DNA of 40,811 nucleotides from positions 1 to 40,811 of the forward strand of contig MVRK01000070.1 in assembly GCA_002067365.1 (NCBI GenBank), given 5' to 3'. The notes beneath the pieces were generated by a model that saw only the letters and a list, made by a program, of their open reading frames with translations, made no database searches and was not told the DNA's origin. The position numbers were made by a program, and so were the translations under genes. Positions 24,421-33,190 of this stretch are shown one piece after another (within the stretch, counting starts at the first letter, position 1; each line of letters begins with the position of its first letter). Source of the DNA: Methanosaeta sp. PtaU1.Bin060. Its GTDB lineage: Archaea > Halobacteriota > Methanosarcinia > Methanotrichales > Methanotrichaceae.

Positions 24421-26040
24421 ATGGGCAAAAAAATCAGTGTTTTTGCGTTCAGTCTAATCATACTGAGCGGCATAATCCTGGGATGTACGGGATCTCTGGC
24501 AGCGCCGACAGAATCCGAGATGGCGAGAGACCAGGAATTGACTGCAACTTATCCGACGGATATCATGGCGAATAAGCTTGATGCCAGCTCGTATAACGGC
24601 GCAATTACTGTTTATCCCATGATCTACGACGCCCTGGTGAACTATGGAGAGGGAGGAAAAATCGAACCGGGCCTTGCCAAATCATGGAAAGTCGAGGACG
24701 ACGGCGGCAAAATGGTAATTACCTTCCACTTAAGAGATGGGGTGAAGTTCTCAGACGGAACGCCCTTCAATGCGGATGCAGTCAAGTTCTCACTGGAAAG
24801 GGCGAAGATCTTAAACCCGAAGGATACAACTCCTGTCCTCCAAAAACTCGATGAAATAGAGATTGTAGATGATTATACGGTCAAGCTCATCTACGACTCA
24901 TATCTTTACCCAATCTTGAAGCAACTGACATTCCCCAGGCCCATAAGGATCATGAGCCCCACAGCTGTGAGCCCAGAGGGCGACCCGAACGGCGCTTTCG
25001 TCAAGCCCATCGGCACGGGCATGTGGGTCATTGGGGACTATGTGCAGGATCAGTATGCTGTTTTAACGAGAAATCCATACTATTGGGGCGAAAAACCGAT
25101 GCTCGAAAAGATCACATTTAAGGTGATCCCGGATGCTCAGACACGAGCGCTTGCTCTGCAGAGCGGTGATGTCGATATGACCGGAAGTAGCATTGGAACG
25201 TTATTGCCTGAGACAATCCCTGTATTGGAAAGCGACAAAAATATTGTCATTGAGCGGCAACTGGGGACGAGGACGTATCATTTAATATTTGGATACAACA
25301 AATACCCATTCAATGACACTCTCGTAAGAATGGCAGTCAATTTTGCGATCGACAAGGATAACATGGTCAGTGTTGTGGGCATCGGCGAGCCTGCCAAGGG
25401 ATACTTTGCGCCAACAGTGGACTATGTCACAGAGGAAAACAGCTACAATTATCCGTATGATATAGACGAGGCCAAGCGTCTGCTGGCGGAGGCGGGCTGG
25501 ACGGATGCCGATGGCGACGGGATCTTGGAAAAAGACGGCAAGAGATTCGAAGTGAACCTGATCTATCAGGTCGTCACTTATCCAGAATGGGGAAGGATGT
25601 GCGAATTGATCCAGGAGGATCTCCGCAAGGTCGGCATTAAGATAAACCTCTTGAAGCTGGAACCTGCGGCACACAACGATCGGCTATGGACGAGCAGGGA
25701 TTTCGATCTAATTATGTGCCCGACATACACATCTCAGTGGAATCCCGAGGGCCGGCTTACGAGCCATTTCATATATCCCACTCAGGCGGGTGATGAGGCC
25801 ATTACCTTTGGAAACCCTAAGCTGAATGAACTGATCGAGAGGGTCATGATAAGCCGCTCAGAAGATGAGAGACGGACTCTTTACGACCAGATCTTCAAGG
25901 AAATGTACGATGAAGCTGCCTGTGTTCCTCTCTACTATTGTGAGGATATCTATGCCATGAACTCTCATGTTAAGGGCTTTGAATTTGGGACAAATGATTA
26001 CGAGCCAATCAAATGGGGACGATTATGGATATCCAAGTAG
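24421..26040 (+). CDS. Peptide/nickel/opine-type ABC substrate-binding lipoprotein, copy 2
   Basis: 539-residue PF00496 protein. The ATG at 24421 is chosen because GAGGA precedes it and it directly begins the signal peptide with lipobox-like 'IILGC'; an in-frame ATG at 24346 would add 25 unrelated residues. The first half is almost the same as copy 1; the second half differs in many residues, for example 'VDMTGSSIGTLLPET' against 'VELIGGKIGRILPET', and it lacks part of the 'SPTLHATSRD' loop. Since lobes and hinge form the pocket, the two copies may bind different ligands and share one transporter. It overlaps the next methyltransferase by 16 bp, just as in copy 1. Confidence 0.92.
   Translation: MGKKISVFAFSLIILSGIILGCTGSLAAPTESEMARDQELTATYPTDIMANKLDASSYNGAITVYPMIYDALVNYGEGGKIEPGLAKSWKVEDDGGKMVITFHLRDGVKFSDGTPFNADAVKFSLERAKILNPKDTTPVLQKLDEIEIVDDYTVKLIYDSYLYPILKQLTFPRPIRIMSPTAVSPEGDPNGAFVKPIGTGMWVIGDYVQDQYAVLTRNPYYWGEKPMLEKITFKVIPDAQTRALALQSGDVDMTGSSIGTLLPETIPVLESDKNIVIERQLGTRTYHLIFGYNKYPFNDTLVRMAVNFAIDKDNMVSVVGIGEPAKGYFAPTVDYVTEENSYNYPYDIDEAKRLLAEAGWTDADGDGILEKDGKRFEVNLIYQVVTYPEWGRMCELIQEDLRKVGIKINLLKLEPAAHNDRLWTSRDFDLIMCPTYTSQWNPEGRLTSHFIYPTQAGDEAITFGNPKLNELIERVMISRSEDERRTLYDQIFKEMYDEAACVPLYYCEDIYAMNSHVKGFEFGTNDYEPIKWGRLWISK
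24484..25166 (+). repeat. Near-identical duplicated block, copy B
   Basis: Partner of 21665-22347; same reading frame, no gaps. Differences seen are one base near the lipobox, three around codons for 'SSYNGA' versus 'SSYKGA', one at 'SWK/SWE', and one at 'PML/PIL'. Confidence 0.9.
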
Positions 26041-26822
26041 AAGGCACAGCACTCCCAACGTCTGGCTCGCGGATGCTGAAAGAGCGGATCAATGAATATT
26101 GGAGTGACGGAGCGGAAGGCTACCAAAAATGCATCTGGAATTCCATCCAGCCAGGAATGCTGAAGAGAAGATGGCAAGAAATAATTAGAGAGGGCGTTGG
26201 AAATGAGACGGCGATGGTCCTTGATGTCGGAACCGGCCCAGGCGCCGTCGCCCTTTTGCTGGCGGACATGGGCCACAGCGTCATAGGATTGGATCGATCC
26301 GAGGAGATGCTGAAGAAGGCAAGGGAGAATGCGGAAAGATTGGGTTTGCCCGTCGATTTCAAGCAGGGGGATGCAGAAAGCATTCCCTTTGAAGACGAGT
26401 CATTTGACGTCGTGGTCAATCGGGATGTCCTGTGGACTTTGCCGAATCCGGATGCTGCGCTCAGGGAGTGGAAACGCGTTTTGCGTCCCAGTGGAAGGCT
26501 GGTGGTCGTGGACGGCAACTGGTACATAAACATTAACAGGTCATTAAAGAACAGGATCTGGCGTGGCTTTGCACTGCTATTGTCATCAATTCGTGAAAGG
26601 AGAAATGCTTTGCGCCGACTTGCCGAGCCGGACTGGAGAAGAAAGCTTCCGATGACATTCAAGATGCGCCCTGAGTATGATGTCGAACTGTTGAAGGGAC
26701 TGGGTTTCACTGACATCACTGTCCGCATCATCGATAGGCGAAGCCTTGGACTCTCCGAATATCTTAGGTATGGATACTTTGGCAATTCATTCATGATAAT
26801 AGCCAAAAAAAGAAATAAATGA
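26025..26822 (+). CDS. SAM-dependent methyltransferase, copy 2 of the transporter operon
   Basis: 265-residue paralogue of 23224 with the same motifs ('VLDVGTGPGAVALLLADMGH', 'VIGLDRSEEML', 'VVVDGNWY'). The start ATG at 26025 mirrors that of copy 1, overlapping the SBP end by 16 bp with GGGGAC upstream; 26013 is an in-frame alternative. A difference from both paralogues is 'NRDVLWTLPNP' where they have 'NRYVLWTVP', which could affect substrate contact. It ends 18 bp before the first permease gene, so methyltransferase and transporter are almost certainly in one transcript. Cytoplasmic; substrate unknown. Confidence 0.85.
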   Translation: MDIQVEGTALPTSGSRMLKERINEYWSDGAEGYQKCIWNSIQPGMLKRRWQEIIREGVGNETAMVLDVGTGPGAVALLLADMGHSVIGLDRSEEMLKKARENAERLGLPVDFKQGDAESIPFEDESFDVVVNRDVLWTLPNPDAALREWKRVLRPSGRLVVVDGNWYININRSLKNRIWRGFALLLSSIRERRNALRRLAEPDWRRKLPMTFKMRPEYDVELLKGLGFTDITVRIIDRRSLGLSEYLRYGYFGNSFMIIAKKRNK

Positions 26823-26840
26823 TAGGGTTAGGGCACGAAA

Positions 26841-27794
26841 ATGTGGCGATATCTTTTCGGGAGACTGCTTTTATTGATCATAGTCGTCATCGGTGTCACT
26901 GCACTGACGTTTCTGATGATGTATTATACACCAGGAGATCCAGCAGCGATAATTGCCATAGCTAGATATGGAGGACCGGAGTCACTTTCATCGGATCTCA
27001 TCTCTTGGATCAGGCATCAGGAGGGGCTCGATGCTCCCATTTATATCCAATATGCGAAGTGGCTGCACCATATATTTTACTTAGATATGGGACGAAGCCT
27101 GATTACCGACGAACCCGTATTCGATAAAATATTCTCAAGGTTCCCAGCTACTCTTCAACTAGCCCTCGCCAGCATGCTCATATATCTTTTGATTGCAATT
27201 CCAATCGGCATATTATCAGCAGTCAAGCAGAATTCTTTAATCGATTATCTAAGTGACATTGGAGTGCTCGTCGGGGTTTCTATGCCGAGCTTTTGGCTCG
27301 CCCTCATACTCATCCTATTTTTCTCCATATATCTGGGATGGCTTCCTGTTTGTGGCAGCCAGGGATTAAGCTACCTCATCCTCCCGGCCACAACTTTGGG
27401 GATTGGAATAGCGGCTACTACCACCAGGATTGTACGATCAAGCATGTTGGACGTATTGGGACAAAATTATATCAGGACGGCAAGGGCGAAAGGACTGAAA
27501 GAAGCGATCGTAATAGGAAAGCACGCCCTAAAAAATGCCATGATTCCCATCGTCACTATTGCTGGGTTGCAGTTTGCCTCCCTCCTGGAGGGTGCTGTAG
27601 TCGTCGAGACTATTTTTGCTTGGCCAGGAGTGGGAAGACTGCTCGTCGATTCGATCAATCAGAGGGATTTCCCAATGATCCAAGGGTGCGTCCTATTCAT
27701 CGCCATTATCTTTGTTCTGGCCAACCTCCTTGTCGATTGCTCCTATGTTTATCTCGATCCACGGGTGCGATACAACAGGAGACACCAGGTATGA
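26841..27794 (+). CDS. ABC transporter permease, DppB/NikB-like
   Basis: 317-residue inner-membrane permease with about six hydrophobic segments. The N-terminal 'RLLLLIIVVIGVTALTFLMMYYTPGDPA' is typical of the first permease of peptide/nickel importers. The EAA loop that docks the ATPase is visible as 'YIRTARAKGLKEAIVIGKHALKNAMIPIVT'. The C-terminal 'VVVETIFAWPGVGRLLVDSINQRDFPMIQG' is a family hallmark. It overlaps the next permease by 4 bp (ATGA). Confidence 0.93.
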   Translation: MWRYLFGRLLLLIIVVIGVTALTFLMMYYTPGDPAAIIAIARYGGPESLSSDLISWIRHQEGLDAPIYIQYAKWLHHIFYLDMGRSLITDEPVFDKIFSRFPATLQLALASMLIYLLIAIPIGILSAVKQNSLIDYLSDIGVLVGVSMPSFWLALILILFFSIYLGWLPVCGSQGLSYLILPATTLGIGIAATTTRIVRSSMLDVLGQNYIRTARAKGLKEAIVIGKHALKNAMIPIVTIAGLQFASLLEGAVVVETIFAWPGVGRLLVDSINQRDFPMIQGCVLFIAIIFVLANLLVDCSYVYLDPRVRYNRRHQV

Positions 27795-28693
27795 GTGGCC
27801 GAATCCAGACTTCTAAAATGTTTCAAAAGCCCATTGTCATGAAGCCTTATGCTCTTGAACTCCTCAACTTCATAAAGGGAAACTGCAGAGTGATGGTAGG
27901 CTGTGGGCTTATATTTTTCTTATTCTTGATAGCAGTCTCAGCTCCACTCATTGCTCCAAACGATCCTATCGAGCAGCATCGAGGGCACTATCTCCAACCT
28001 CCTTCATGGCAATATCCCTTCGGAACGGATGATCTAGGGAGATGCATTTTTAGCCGGCTGGTCTACGGAACCCAGATATCTCTTTTAATCAGCGTCATGG
28101 TAGTGGGGGTGACCGCAATAATAGGCACTTCAATAGGGCTTATTTCCGGGTTTGCAGGAGGAGCCGTTGATGAGGTCCTCATGCGAATCGTGGATATATT
28201 ACTGGCGTTTCCAGGGCTTATCCTGGCCTTAGTCATCGCCGGGCTTCTCGGGCCAGGATTATTCAATGTCATGCTGGCTCTGGCGATAGTCGGCTGGACG
28301 GGATACGCCCGTGTTGTGAGGGGTTGCGTCCTTGCAGAAAAAGAGAAGGGATTCGTCGAGGCGACTAGGGCGCTTGGAGGCAGTAAGTATTACATTATGT
28401 TTCGCCATATCATGCCCGAAGTACTTGCTCCTGTCATTGTAATGGCTGCGTTGGGCATGGGCGGAACAATTCTATCTGCATCAGCCCTTGGATTCTTAGG
28501 TCTAGGATCACAGCCGCCTGCACCCGAATGGGGCTCAATGTTAAACGAGGGGCGAACATTCCTTCAACTAGCCCCATATTGCACGATTTTTCCAGGATTA
28601 GCGATAATGCTGACGGTTTTAGCTTTTAATTTCCTTGGAGATGGACTGAGGGATGTCATGGACCCTTGGAAAAAGAAAAGGCTGGAGATCTGA
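27791..28693 (+). CDS. ABC transporter permease, DppC/NikC-like
   Basis: 300-residue second permease. After an N-terminal hydrophobic segment it has 'LIAPNDPIEQHRGHYLQPPSWQYPFGTDDLGRCIFSRLVYGTQISLLI', the usual opening of this subunit. The EAA loop reads 'FVEATRALGGSKYYIMFRHIMPEVLAPVIV', and the end is 'DGLRDVMDPW'. The ATG at 27791 overlaps the stop of the first permease (ATGA). The same frame is open upstream to 27293, but that part lies over the other permease in a different frame and is not real. Confidence 0.93.
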   Translation: MSGRIQTSKMFQKPIVMKPYALELLNFIKGNCRVMVGCGLIFFLFLIAVSAPLIAPNDPIEQHRGHYLQPPSWQYPFGTDDLGRCIFSRLVYGTQISLLISVMVVGVTAIIGTSIGLISGFAGGAVDEVLMRIVDILLAFPGLILALVIAGLLGPGLFNVMLALAIVGWTGYARVVRGCVLAEKEKGFVEATRALGGSKYYIMFRHIMPEVLAPVIVMAALGMGGTILSASALGFLGLGSQPPAPEWGSMLNEGRTFLQLAPYCTIFPGLAIMLTVLAFNFLGDGLRDVMDPWKKKRLEI

Positions 28694-28696
28694 GCC

Positions 28697-29629
28697 ATGA
28701 ACCTGCTGCATATCAACGATTTGCACGTAAATTTCTCGACAAAGGCGGGTCAGGTTCGGGTTTTAAGCGGATTTTGTCTCGACATAGAAAAAGGGAGTTC
28801 AATATGCCTGGTAGGGGAATCCGGCTGCGGAAAGACCATTGTCGCTCTGAGCATTATGCGACTCCTGCCCGAAAATGCACAGGTTAGTGGGGAGATACAA
28901 TTTAAGGACAGGGACTTATTAATTCTCGAAAAGGAAGAAATTAGACAGATTAGAGGCCATGAGATATCTATGATCTTCGAGCAGCCCGCATCCTGCTTAA
29001 ACCCGGTTTTTACTGTGGGGGATCAGATTGCAGAGTCCGTAAGGGCGAATGGCCTGTGCAAAAAAAATGAGGCAAGAGACGCCGCCATCGAGCTGATGAG
29101 GCTCACGGGGATACCCTCACCCAAGAAAAGGTTCGACCAGTATCCTCATGAATTCAGCGGCGGTATGTTGCAGAGGGTAATGATTTCGATCGCCATGGCA
29201 TCTAAACCTGCGCTGCTAATCGCCGATGAGCCGACGACATCCCTTGATGTAACAGTACAAGCCCAGATCGTAGAGCTCATCAAGGATCTTATCACCAAAT
29301 TTGGTATGTCCCTTTTGCTGATCACACATGATCTCGGAGTCGCTGCCGAGCTTTGCAGGGACGTCGCCGTAATGTATGCGGGAGAGATCGTTGAAAGTGG
29401 CTGTCTAAACGAGGTCTTTCGACATCCAAAACACCCCTACACTAAAGCCCTTCTAAGGGCAATCTCAGATGACGGACTAAGGCCAATCAAAGGATCTGTT
29501 CCTGAGCTCACTAACCTTCCTGAAGGATGCTGGTTCCATCCTCGCTGTCCCTTTGCTGAAGATCAATGCCGCTTGTCGAAGCCGGAATTAAAAAATGGGA
29601 TCAGGTGTCACCTATGGAAGAAAAATTGA
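28697..29629 (+). CDS. ABC transporter ATPase, DppD/NikD-like
   Basis: 310-residue cytoplasmic ATPase. Walker A 'GESGCGKT' near residue 40, Q-loop region 'MIFEQPASCLNPVFTVGDQI', signature 'FSGGMLQRV', Walker B 'LLIADEPTTSLD', H-loop 'LLITHDLG'. The C-terminal extension of oligopeptide-type ATPases is present ('HPYTKALLRAISD', then cysteines in 'GCWFHPRCPFAEDQC'); in relatives this cysteine-rich tail can hold an iron-sulfur cluster. It begins 3 bp after the permease stop. Confidence 0.93.
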   Translation: MNLLHINDLHVNFSTKAGQVRVLSGFCLDIEKGSSICLVGESGCGKTIVALSIMRLLPENAQVSGEIQFKDRDLLILEKEEIRQIRGHEISMIFEQPASCLNPVFTVGDQIAESVRANGLCKKNEARDAAIELMRLTGIPSPKKRFDQYPHEFSGGMLQRVMISIAMASKPALLIADEPTTSLDVTVQAQIVELIKDLITKFGMSLLLITHDLGVAAELCRDVAVMYAGEIVESGCLNEVFRHPKHPYTKALLRAISDDGLRPIKGSVPELTNLPEGCWFHPRCPFAEDQCRLSKPELKNGIRCHLWKKN

Positions 29630-30552
29630 TCGAAGTTGTTGACCTGAAAAAGTATTTTGGCAGCGGCATATTTAAAAAAAGCTGGATCAAGGCGGTTGAC
29701 GGAGTTTCTTTCGAGATTTGCAGCAAAGAGACATTCGCCCTCGTGGGCGAAAGCGGCTGCGGTAAGTCCACTGTGGGAAGATGCACTTTAAATTTAATTC
29801 GGCCCACAGCGGGACATGTATACTTCAAGGACATGGATATCTCCAGCATGAATGAAGTGTCCCGTGATATTCGGAAAAGAATTCAAGTTATATTTCAGGA
29901 TGCGGACGGCACCCTAAATCCCCGAATGAAGGTCTTTGACCTCATGCTGGAACCATTCAGGGTTCATGGGTTAAGTAACGGGCATGGCAAAGAGATGGTC
30001 AACGAGCTTATAGAGATGGTCAATTTAACACCGGACCTCCTTGGACGCTATCCTCACGAGCTTTCGGGAGGGCAGAGGCAACGGATTGGGATAGCCCGAG
30101 CGATGGCCTTGAATCCCGAGTTCATTGTCGCAGACGAACCTGCCGCCTCTTTAGATCTGTCGGTACAGGCGCAGATTCTAGATTTAATGAGAAAATTCCA
30201 GGCGGAGCATGGTATAGGTTATCTGTATATATCACATAATCTGAAGATCGTTAAGCTCATGGCAGATAAAGTGGCAGTAATGTATCTGGGAAAGTTGGTG
30301 GAGGTGGGCAGGACGAACGATGTATTCAACTGCGCAAAGCATCCGTACACTCAAGCTCTTATTTCAGCGATACCTATTCTTGACCCTTGCGCAGGCAGGA
30401 AGCGAATACTGCTGAAGGGCGATATTCCTAGCCCATTGAATCCGCCTGCTGGTTGCAGATTCCATACAAGGTGCCCCTATCGTATGAAACGATGCATGAT
30501 TGAAGAGCCTGCTCTTGTAGGGGATAAACACATTGTGGCATGTCATCTATAG
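29614..30552 (+). CDS. ABC transporter ATPase, DppF/NikE-like
   Basis: 312-residue ATPase from the ATG at 29614, which overlaps the end of the previous gene by 16 bp and follows AGGTG; an ORF start at 29566 lies deeper in that gene and is less likely. Walker A 'GESGCGKST', signature 'LSGGQRQRIGIARAMALNPEFIVADEP', H-loop 'LYISHNL', C-terminal 'HPYTQALISAIP' and 'GCRFHTRCPYRMKRC' with the family's cysteines. It pairs with the preceding ATPase as a heterodimer, and completes a transporter fed by two SBPs. Last gene of the operon. Confidence 0.93.
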   Translation: MEEKLIEVVDLKKYFGSGIFKKSWIKAVDGVSFEICSKETFALVGESGCGKSTVGRCTLNLIRPTAGHVYFKDMDISSMNEVSRDIRKRIQVIFQDADGTLNPRMKVFDLMLEPFRVHGLSNGHGKEMVNELIEMVNLTPDLLGRYPHELSGGQRQRIGIARAMALNPEFIVADEPAASLDLSVQAQILDLMRKFQAEHGIGYLYISHNLKIVKLMADKVAVMYLGKLVEVGRTNDVFNCAKHPYTQALISAIPILDPCAGRKRILLKGDIPSPLNPPAGCRFHTRCPYRMKRCMIEEPALVGDKHIVACHL

Positions 30553-30862
30553 TTCAAACCTTATTAGCTCATAAATGGATTCATGCCTCGCCCCCAGCAG
30601 ATCCATATCCAAAAGCATATGACCAGGGTCAAGAACCAAAAGATTGATGCATATTCGCCATATTATGAATCCAGAGCATCTGGATTATTCGTATCAATCT
30701 TTAGGTGCTGCACCACAAAATCAAAGATCTCAACAAAATTGCGCGCCTTGGCTTGATCGCCTCAAATAGCCTCTCATGTACCATCAACTTAAATACTGCG
30801 TGAAGCATTTTAGCACATAACAATTGACAGACATTATCAGACAGATCACGAGAGGTGAAAGA
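30553..30862. other. Spacer with possible coding remnant on the minus strand
   Basis: No intact gene. On the minus strand, about 30764 down to 30663, 33 codons read 'GDQAKARNFVEIFDFVVQHL' and on to a stop. They look protein-like but have no start, so they may be the C-terminal scar of a lost gene. GGTGA just before the ATG at 30863 serves the nitroreductase. Confidence 0.3.
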
Positions 30863-31555
30863 ATGAAGAAAATAGGATTAATAGCTTTAGTGGGATTGAT
30901 AATTCTCGCAGTGGCCGCCATAGCTTTGCCCGGCAACTCCAAAATGGATGCCTCCGGCGTCGTGAAGCTGCCTGCTCCTCGCACGGATGGCGGCATCTCT
31001 GTAGAGAAGGCACTGTCTGAGAGGAGATCCATAAGAAGCTTCAAAAATGAATCTCTGACGATAGATGAGATCAGCCAGCTCCTCTGGGCTGCACAGGGCG
31101 TAACCGATGACAAAGGCCATCGCACCTCGCCCTCCGCGATGGCGTCTTATCCGCTGGAAATCTATCTGCTGGCAGGAAACATCACTGGGCTTCCTGCCGG
31201 AGTCTATCACTACTCGCCCGAGGGGCACAACGTCAGCACAGTCGCTCTCGGAGATAAAATACCGGAGCTTTTCGGCACATCTATGAATGGAAAGGCGGAT
31301 TGGAGAGCCAGCGCCCCGGCAATATTCATTGTGACGGGCGTCTTCGAGCGCGTCAACAAGGTTCCAGGCCAGGATTTGAGCCGCTTTGTCCACGTCGAGG
31401 CGGGAACTGCATCTGAGAACCTGCTCCTTGAGGTCGTCTCTCTGGGCCTTGGTGCCACCTACACAGCCGGATTTGATGCGAACAAGACAAGAGAATGCCT
31501 GGGGCTTGTCAGTGGCCAGGATCCAATAGCAGTCATCCCTGTAGGAAGGAAATAG
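30863..31555 (+). CDS. Membrane-anchored nitroreductase family (SagB-type) protein
   Basis: 230 residues from the ATG at 30863, preceded by GAGGTGA. The first 27 residues are a signal anchor ('KKIGLIALVGLIILAVAAIALPG'). The rest is a SagB/ThcOx-like FMN oxidoreductase domain: 'VKLPAPRTDGGISVEKALSERRSIRSFKNESLTIDEISQLLWAAQG', 'RTSPSAMASYPLEIYLLAG', 'LPAGVYHYSPEGHNV', 'HVEAGTASENLLLEVVSLGLGATYTAGF'. The flavin domain would sit outside the cytoplasmic membrane, unusual for the nitroreductase fold. The electron donor and acceptor are unknown. It stands alone in the plus-strand direction. Confidence 0.85.
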   Translation: MKKIGLIALVGLIILAVAAIALPGNSKMDASGVVKLPAPRTDGGISVEKALSERRSIRSFKNESLTIDEISQLLWAAQGVTDDKGHRTSPSAMASYPLEIYLLAGNITGLPAGVYHYSPEGHNVSTVALGDKIPELFGTSMNGKADWRASAPAIFIVTGVFERVNKVPGQDLSRFVHVEAGTASENLLLEVVSLGLGATYTAGFDANKTRECLGLVSGQDPIAVIPVGRK

Positions 31556-31929
31556 AGAGAAGAGCCGATAGGAACTGCACAGTATGAGGACTGCTGCATA
31601 GGGTGTGTGATGGATGAGCTGCAGTAGCCTGATAGTGAGTCGGGCCGTCCATCGCCATTGTGAGGTCCACCCCGCGGCCTGATGACCCCTCGTCGAGCAC
31701 CACCTGATGCTCTGCGAGAGCGCTGCAAAGATGGCAGAGATGCTTTGAGACGAGCCCTCGGGACGCGGCAGCATTCTTCGGTGCCAATCGAGATTATTAA
31801 GGGATTTGGAGAGTTGCCCCGTCTCACACGCGGAAGCATATCGCAGCTCTTTGGCCATCATCACGCCAATTTATATACTCCAAATGCAGATAGTGTTATA
31901 AAGATTTTGAATCGTTGAGGCGGAATAAA
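31556..31929 (+). promoter_or_regulatory. Spacer with the SDR promoter
   Basis: No gene supported; minus-strand frames here are rich in Ser, Arg and Trp and look random. TTTATATA at 31870-31877 is a good TATA box about 50 nt before the SDR start, and GAGGCGG precedes that start. Confidence 0.5.
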
Positions 31930-32712
31930 ATGGGTCGAATTGAAGGAAAGATAGCGATTGTAACGGGTTCCACTTATGGAATCGGTAGAGCCACCGCAAT
32001 GTTGCTCGCCAAAGAGGGTGCAACCTCCATCATCACAGGCAGATCAGAGGATGCAGGAAAAGCCTGCGTGAAGGATATCAACGGCAATGGCTGCAAGGCC
32101 GAGTATTATCAGCTGGATGTCACCAACGAGGCGCTGGTGAAAGAGGTTGCGGATGAAGTTTATAATAAGTATGGCAGAATAGACATTCTCGTGAACAATG
32201 CAGGCGTAGCGGGCCCGAATAAGCCCACGCACGAATATACCGAGAAGGAATGGAACAGCACCTTCGAGGTAAACGTCACAGGCGCTTTCCTCTGCACAAA
32301 GCATGTCGTGCCCTACATGATCAAGCAAAAAAGCGGAAGCATTGTCTATATCTCCTCCATTTACGGTATAATCGGTGCTCCGGATATTCCGGCTTACCAT
32401 GCTACAAAGGCAGCAAATCGAGTCATGGCCAAGATCGATGCGCTGCTTTATGCGAAGGACAACATTCGTGTGAACTCTGTGCACCCGGGCTTCATCTGGA
32501 CCCCAATGGTCAAGAAGCTGCTTGAGGAGCAATCAAAGAAGACTGGCATGAGCGTTGAAGATCTCAAAAAGGAGCTGGATTCGAGGCACCCAATAGGCCA
32601 TGTGGGTGAGCCTAATGACATCGCCTATGGAGTTCTTTACCTGGTGTCAGATGAGGCGAAGTTCGTGACAGGCAGCGAACTGGTCATCGATGGAGGCTAT
32701 ACGTCAACCTGA
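31930..32712 (+). CDS. Short-chain dehydrogenase/reductase (FabG-like)
   Basis: 260-residue cytoplasmic NAD(P)-dependent oxidoreductase. Cofactor motif 'TGSTYGIGR' (12-20), 'NNAGVAG' near 90, catalytic Ser in 'YISSIYG', and Y-x-x-x-K in 'PAYHATKAANRVM'. The C-terminal 'SDEAKFVTGSELVIDGGYTST' is the classical SDR ending. The ATG at 31930 gives the usual N-terminus; an upstream in-frame TTG at 31915 is less likely. The substrate could be a sugar, polyol or 3-oxoacyl compound; nothing nearby decides. It faces the rnpB gene convergently. Confidence 0.92.
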   Translation: MGRIEGKIAIVTGSTYGIGRATAMLLAKEGATSIITGRSEDAGKACVKDINGNGCKAEYYQLDVTNEALVKEVADEVYNKYGRIDILVNNAGVAGPNKPTHEYTEKEWNSTFEVNVTGAFLCTKHVVPYMIKQKSGSIVYISSIYGIIGAPDIPAYHATKAANRVMAKIDALLYAKDNIRVNSVHPGFIWTPMVKKLLEEQSKKTGMSVEDLKKELDSRHPIGHVGEPNDIAYGVLYLVSDEAKFVTGSELVIDGGYTST

Positions 32713-32810
32713 GCGTATGCCCTCTATCTATTTTCTCACCAGGGGCTCGCCTTACCCTGGCGGTGTATTCGTATGGCTGTCATGAGGCTAGGGTGCCGAC
32801 TAGCTGAGTT

Positions 32811-32846
32811 TATTATGAGAATAAAAATAGGTGTTTTATCATAATA
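32811..32846. repeat. Inverted repeat between convergent SDR and rnpB
   Basis: TATTATGA and TCATAATA are perfect 8-bp arms with a 20-nt A/T-rich loop. The site is just past the 3' end of rnpB on the minus strand and about 100 bp past the SDR stop, so it may act as a two-way terminator together with the nearby T-runs. Confidence 0.4.
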
Positions 32847-32862
32847 CTCTTTTGATTTTAAA

Positions 32863-33167
32863 CGAGTGAGGAGAGTAAGCCCCCTTCTGTTCTTGACGGC
32901 ATTCGGCTTAGCGCCATACCCGAGCTTGGCTGGACGTCCAATTTCTTTGCTCCATTTTGGCTTGCACCCACAGGGTTTCGCCGTTTCATCCGCATCCGGC
33001 GTGACCTCAGCCTCGCGGCATCATCGCTTTAGCGCCGAGCGGTCTCGTTTCTGTGCCAGAGCCGGAGCTCTCGCCCCACATCCTTTTGGGATGTCTGTGT
33101 GTCCAGGGGTGGGGGGACTTTCCACACCGGCCATAATTGGCCAGCGGCAGCCGCCCTTCCTCTCTCG
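32863..33167 (-). ncRNA. rnpB: RNase P RNA, archaeal type A
   Basis: About 305 nt on the minus strand, the catalytic RNA that matures tRNA 5' ends. Conserved elements seen on that strand: GTGGAAAGTCC near the 5' side, GAGACCGCTCGGCGC and GATGAAACGGCGAAACCC in the middle, GGGTGCAAGCCAAA after it, and ACAGAAGGGGGCTTAC close to the 3' end. The ends were set by pairing P1: CGAGAGAGGA at the 5' end against TCCTCACTCG at the 3' end, with one A-A mismatch. A TATA box lies about 26-30 nt upstream. A plus-strand frame covering this stretch (32866-33198) is a shadow. Confidence 0.92.
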
Positions 33168-33190
33168 TCCCTTTTTCTCTTCCTTCGTCT

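Noticed and set aside
23224-26822. Nicotianamine/staphylopine synthase (CntL-like) identity for the methyltransferases
   Set aside because: They have ordinary class I motif I and Methyltransf_11 features rather than the nicotianamine synthase layout; only the context resembles Cnt.
27293-27790. N-terminal extension of the second permease frame
   Set aside because: It runs in a different frame over the first permease; the ATG at 27791 overlapping the ATGA stop gives the proper family N-terminus.
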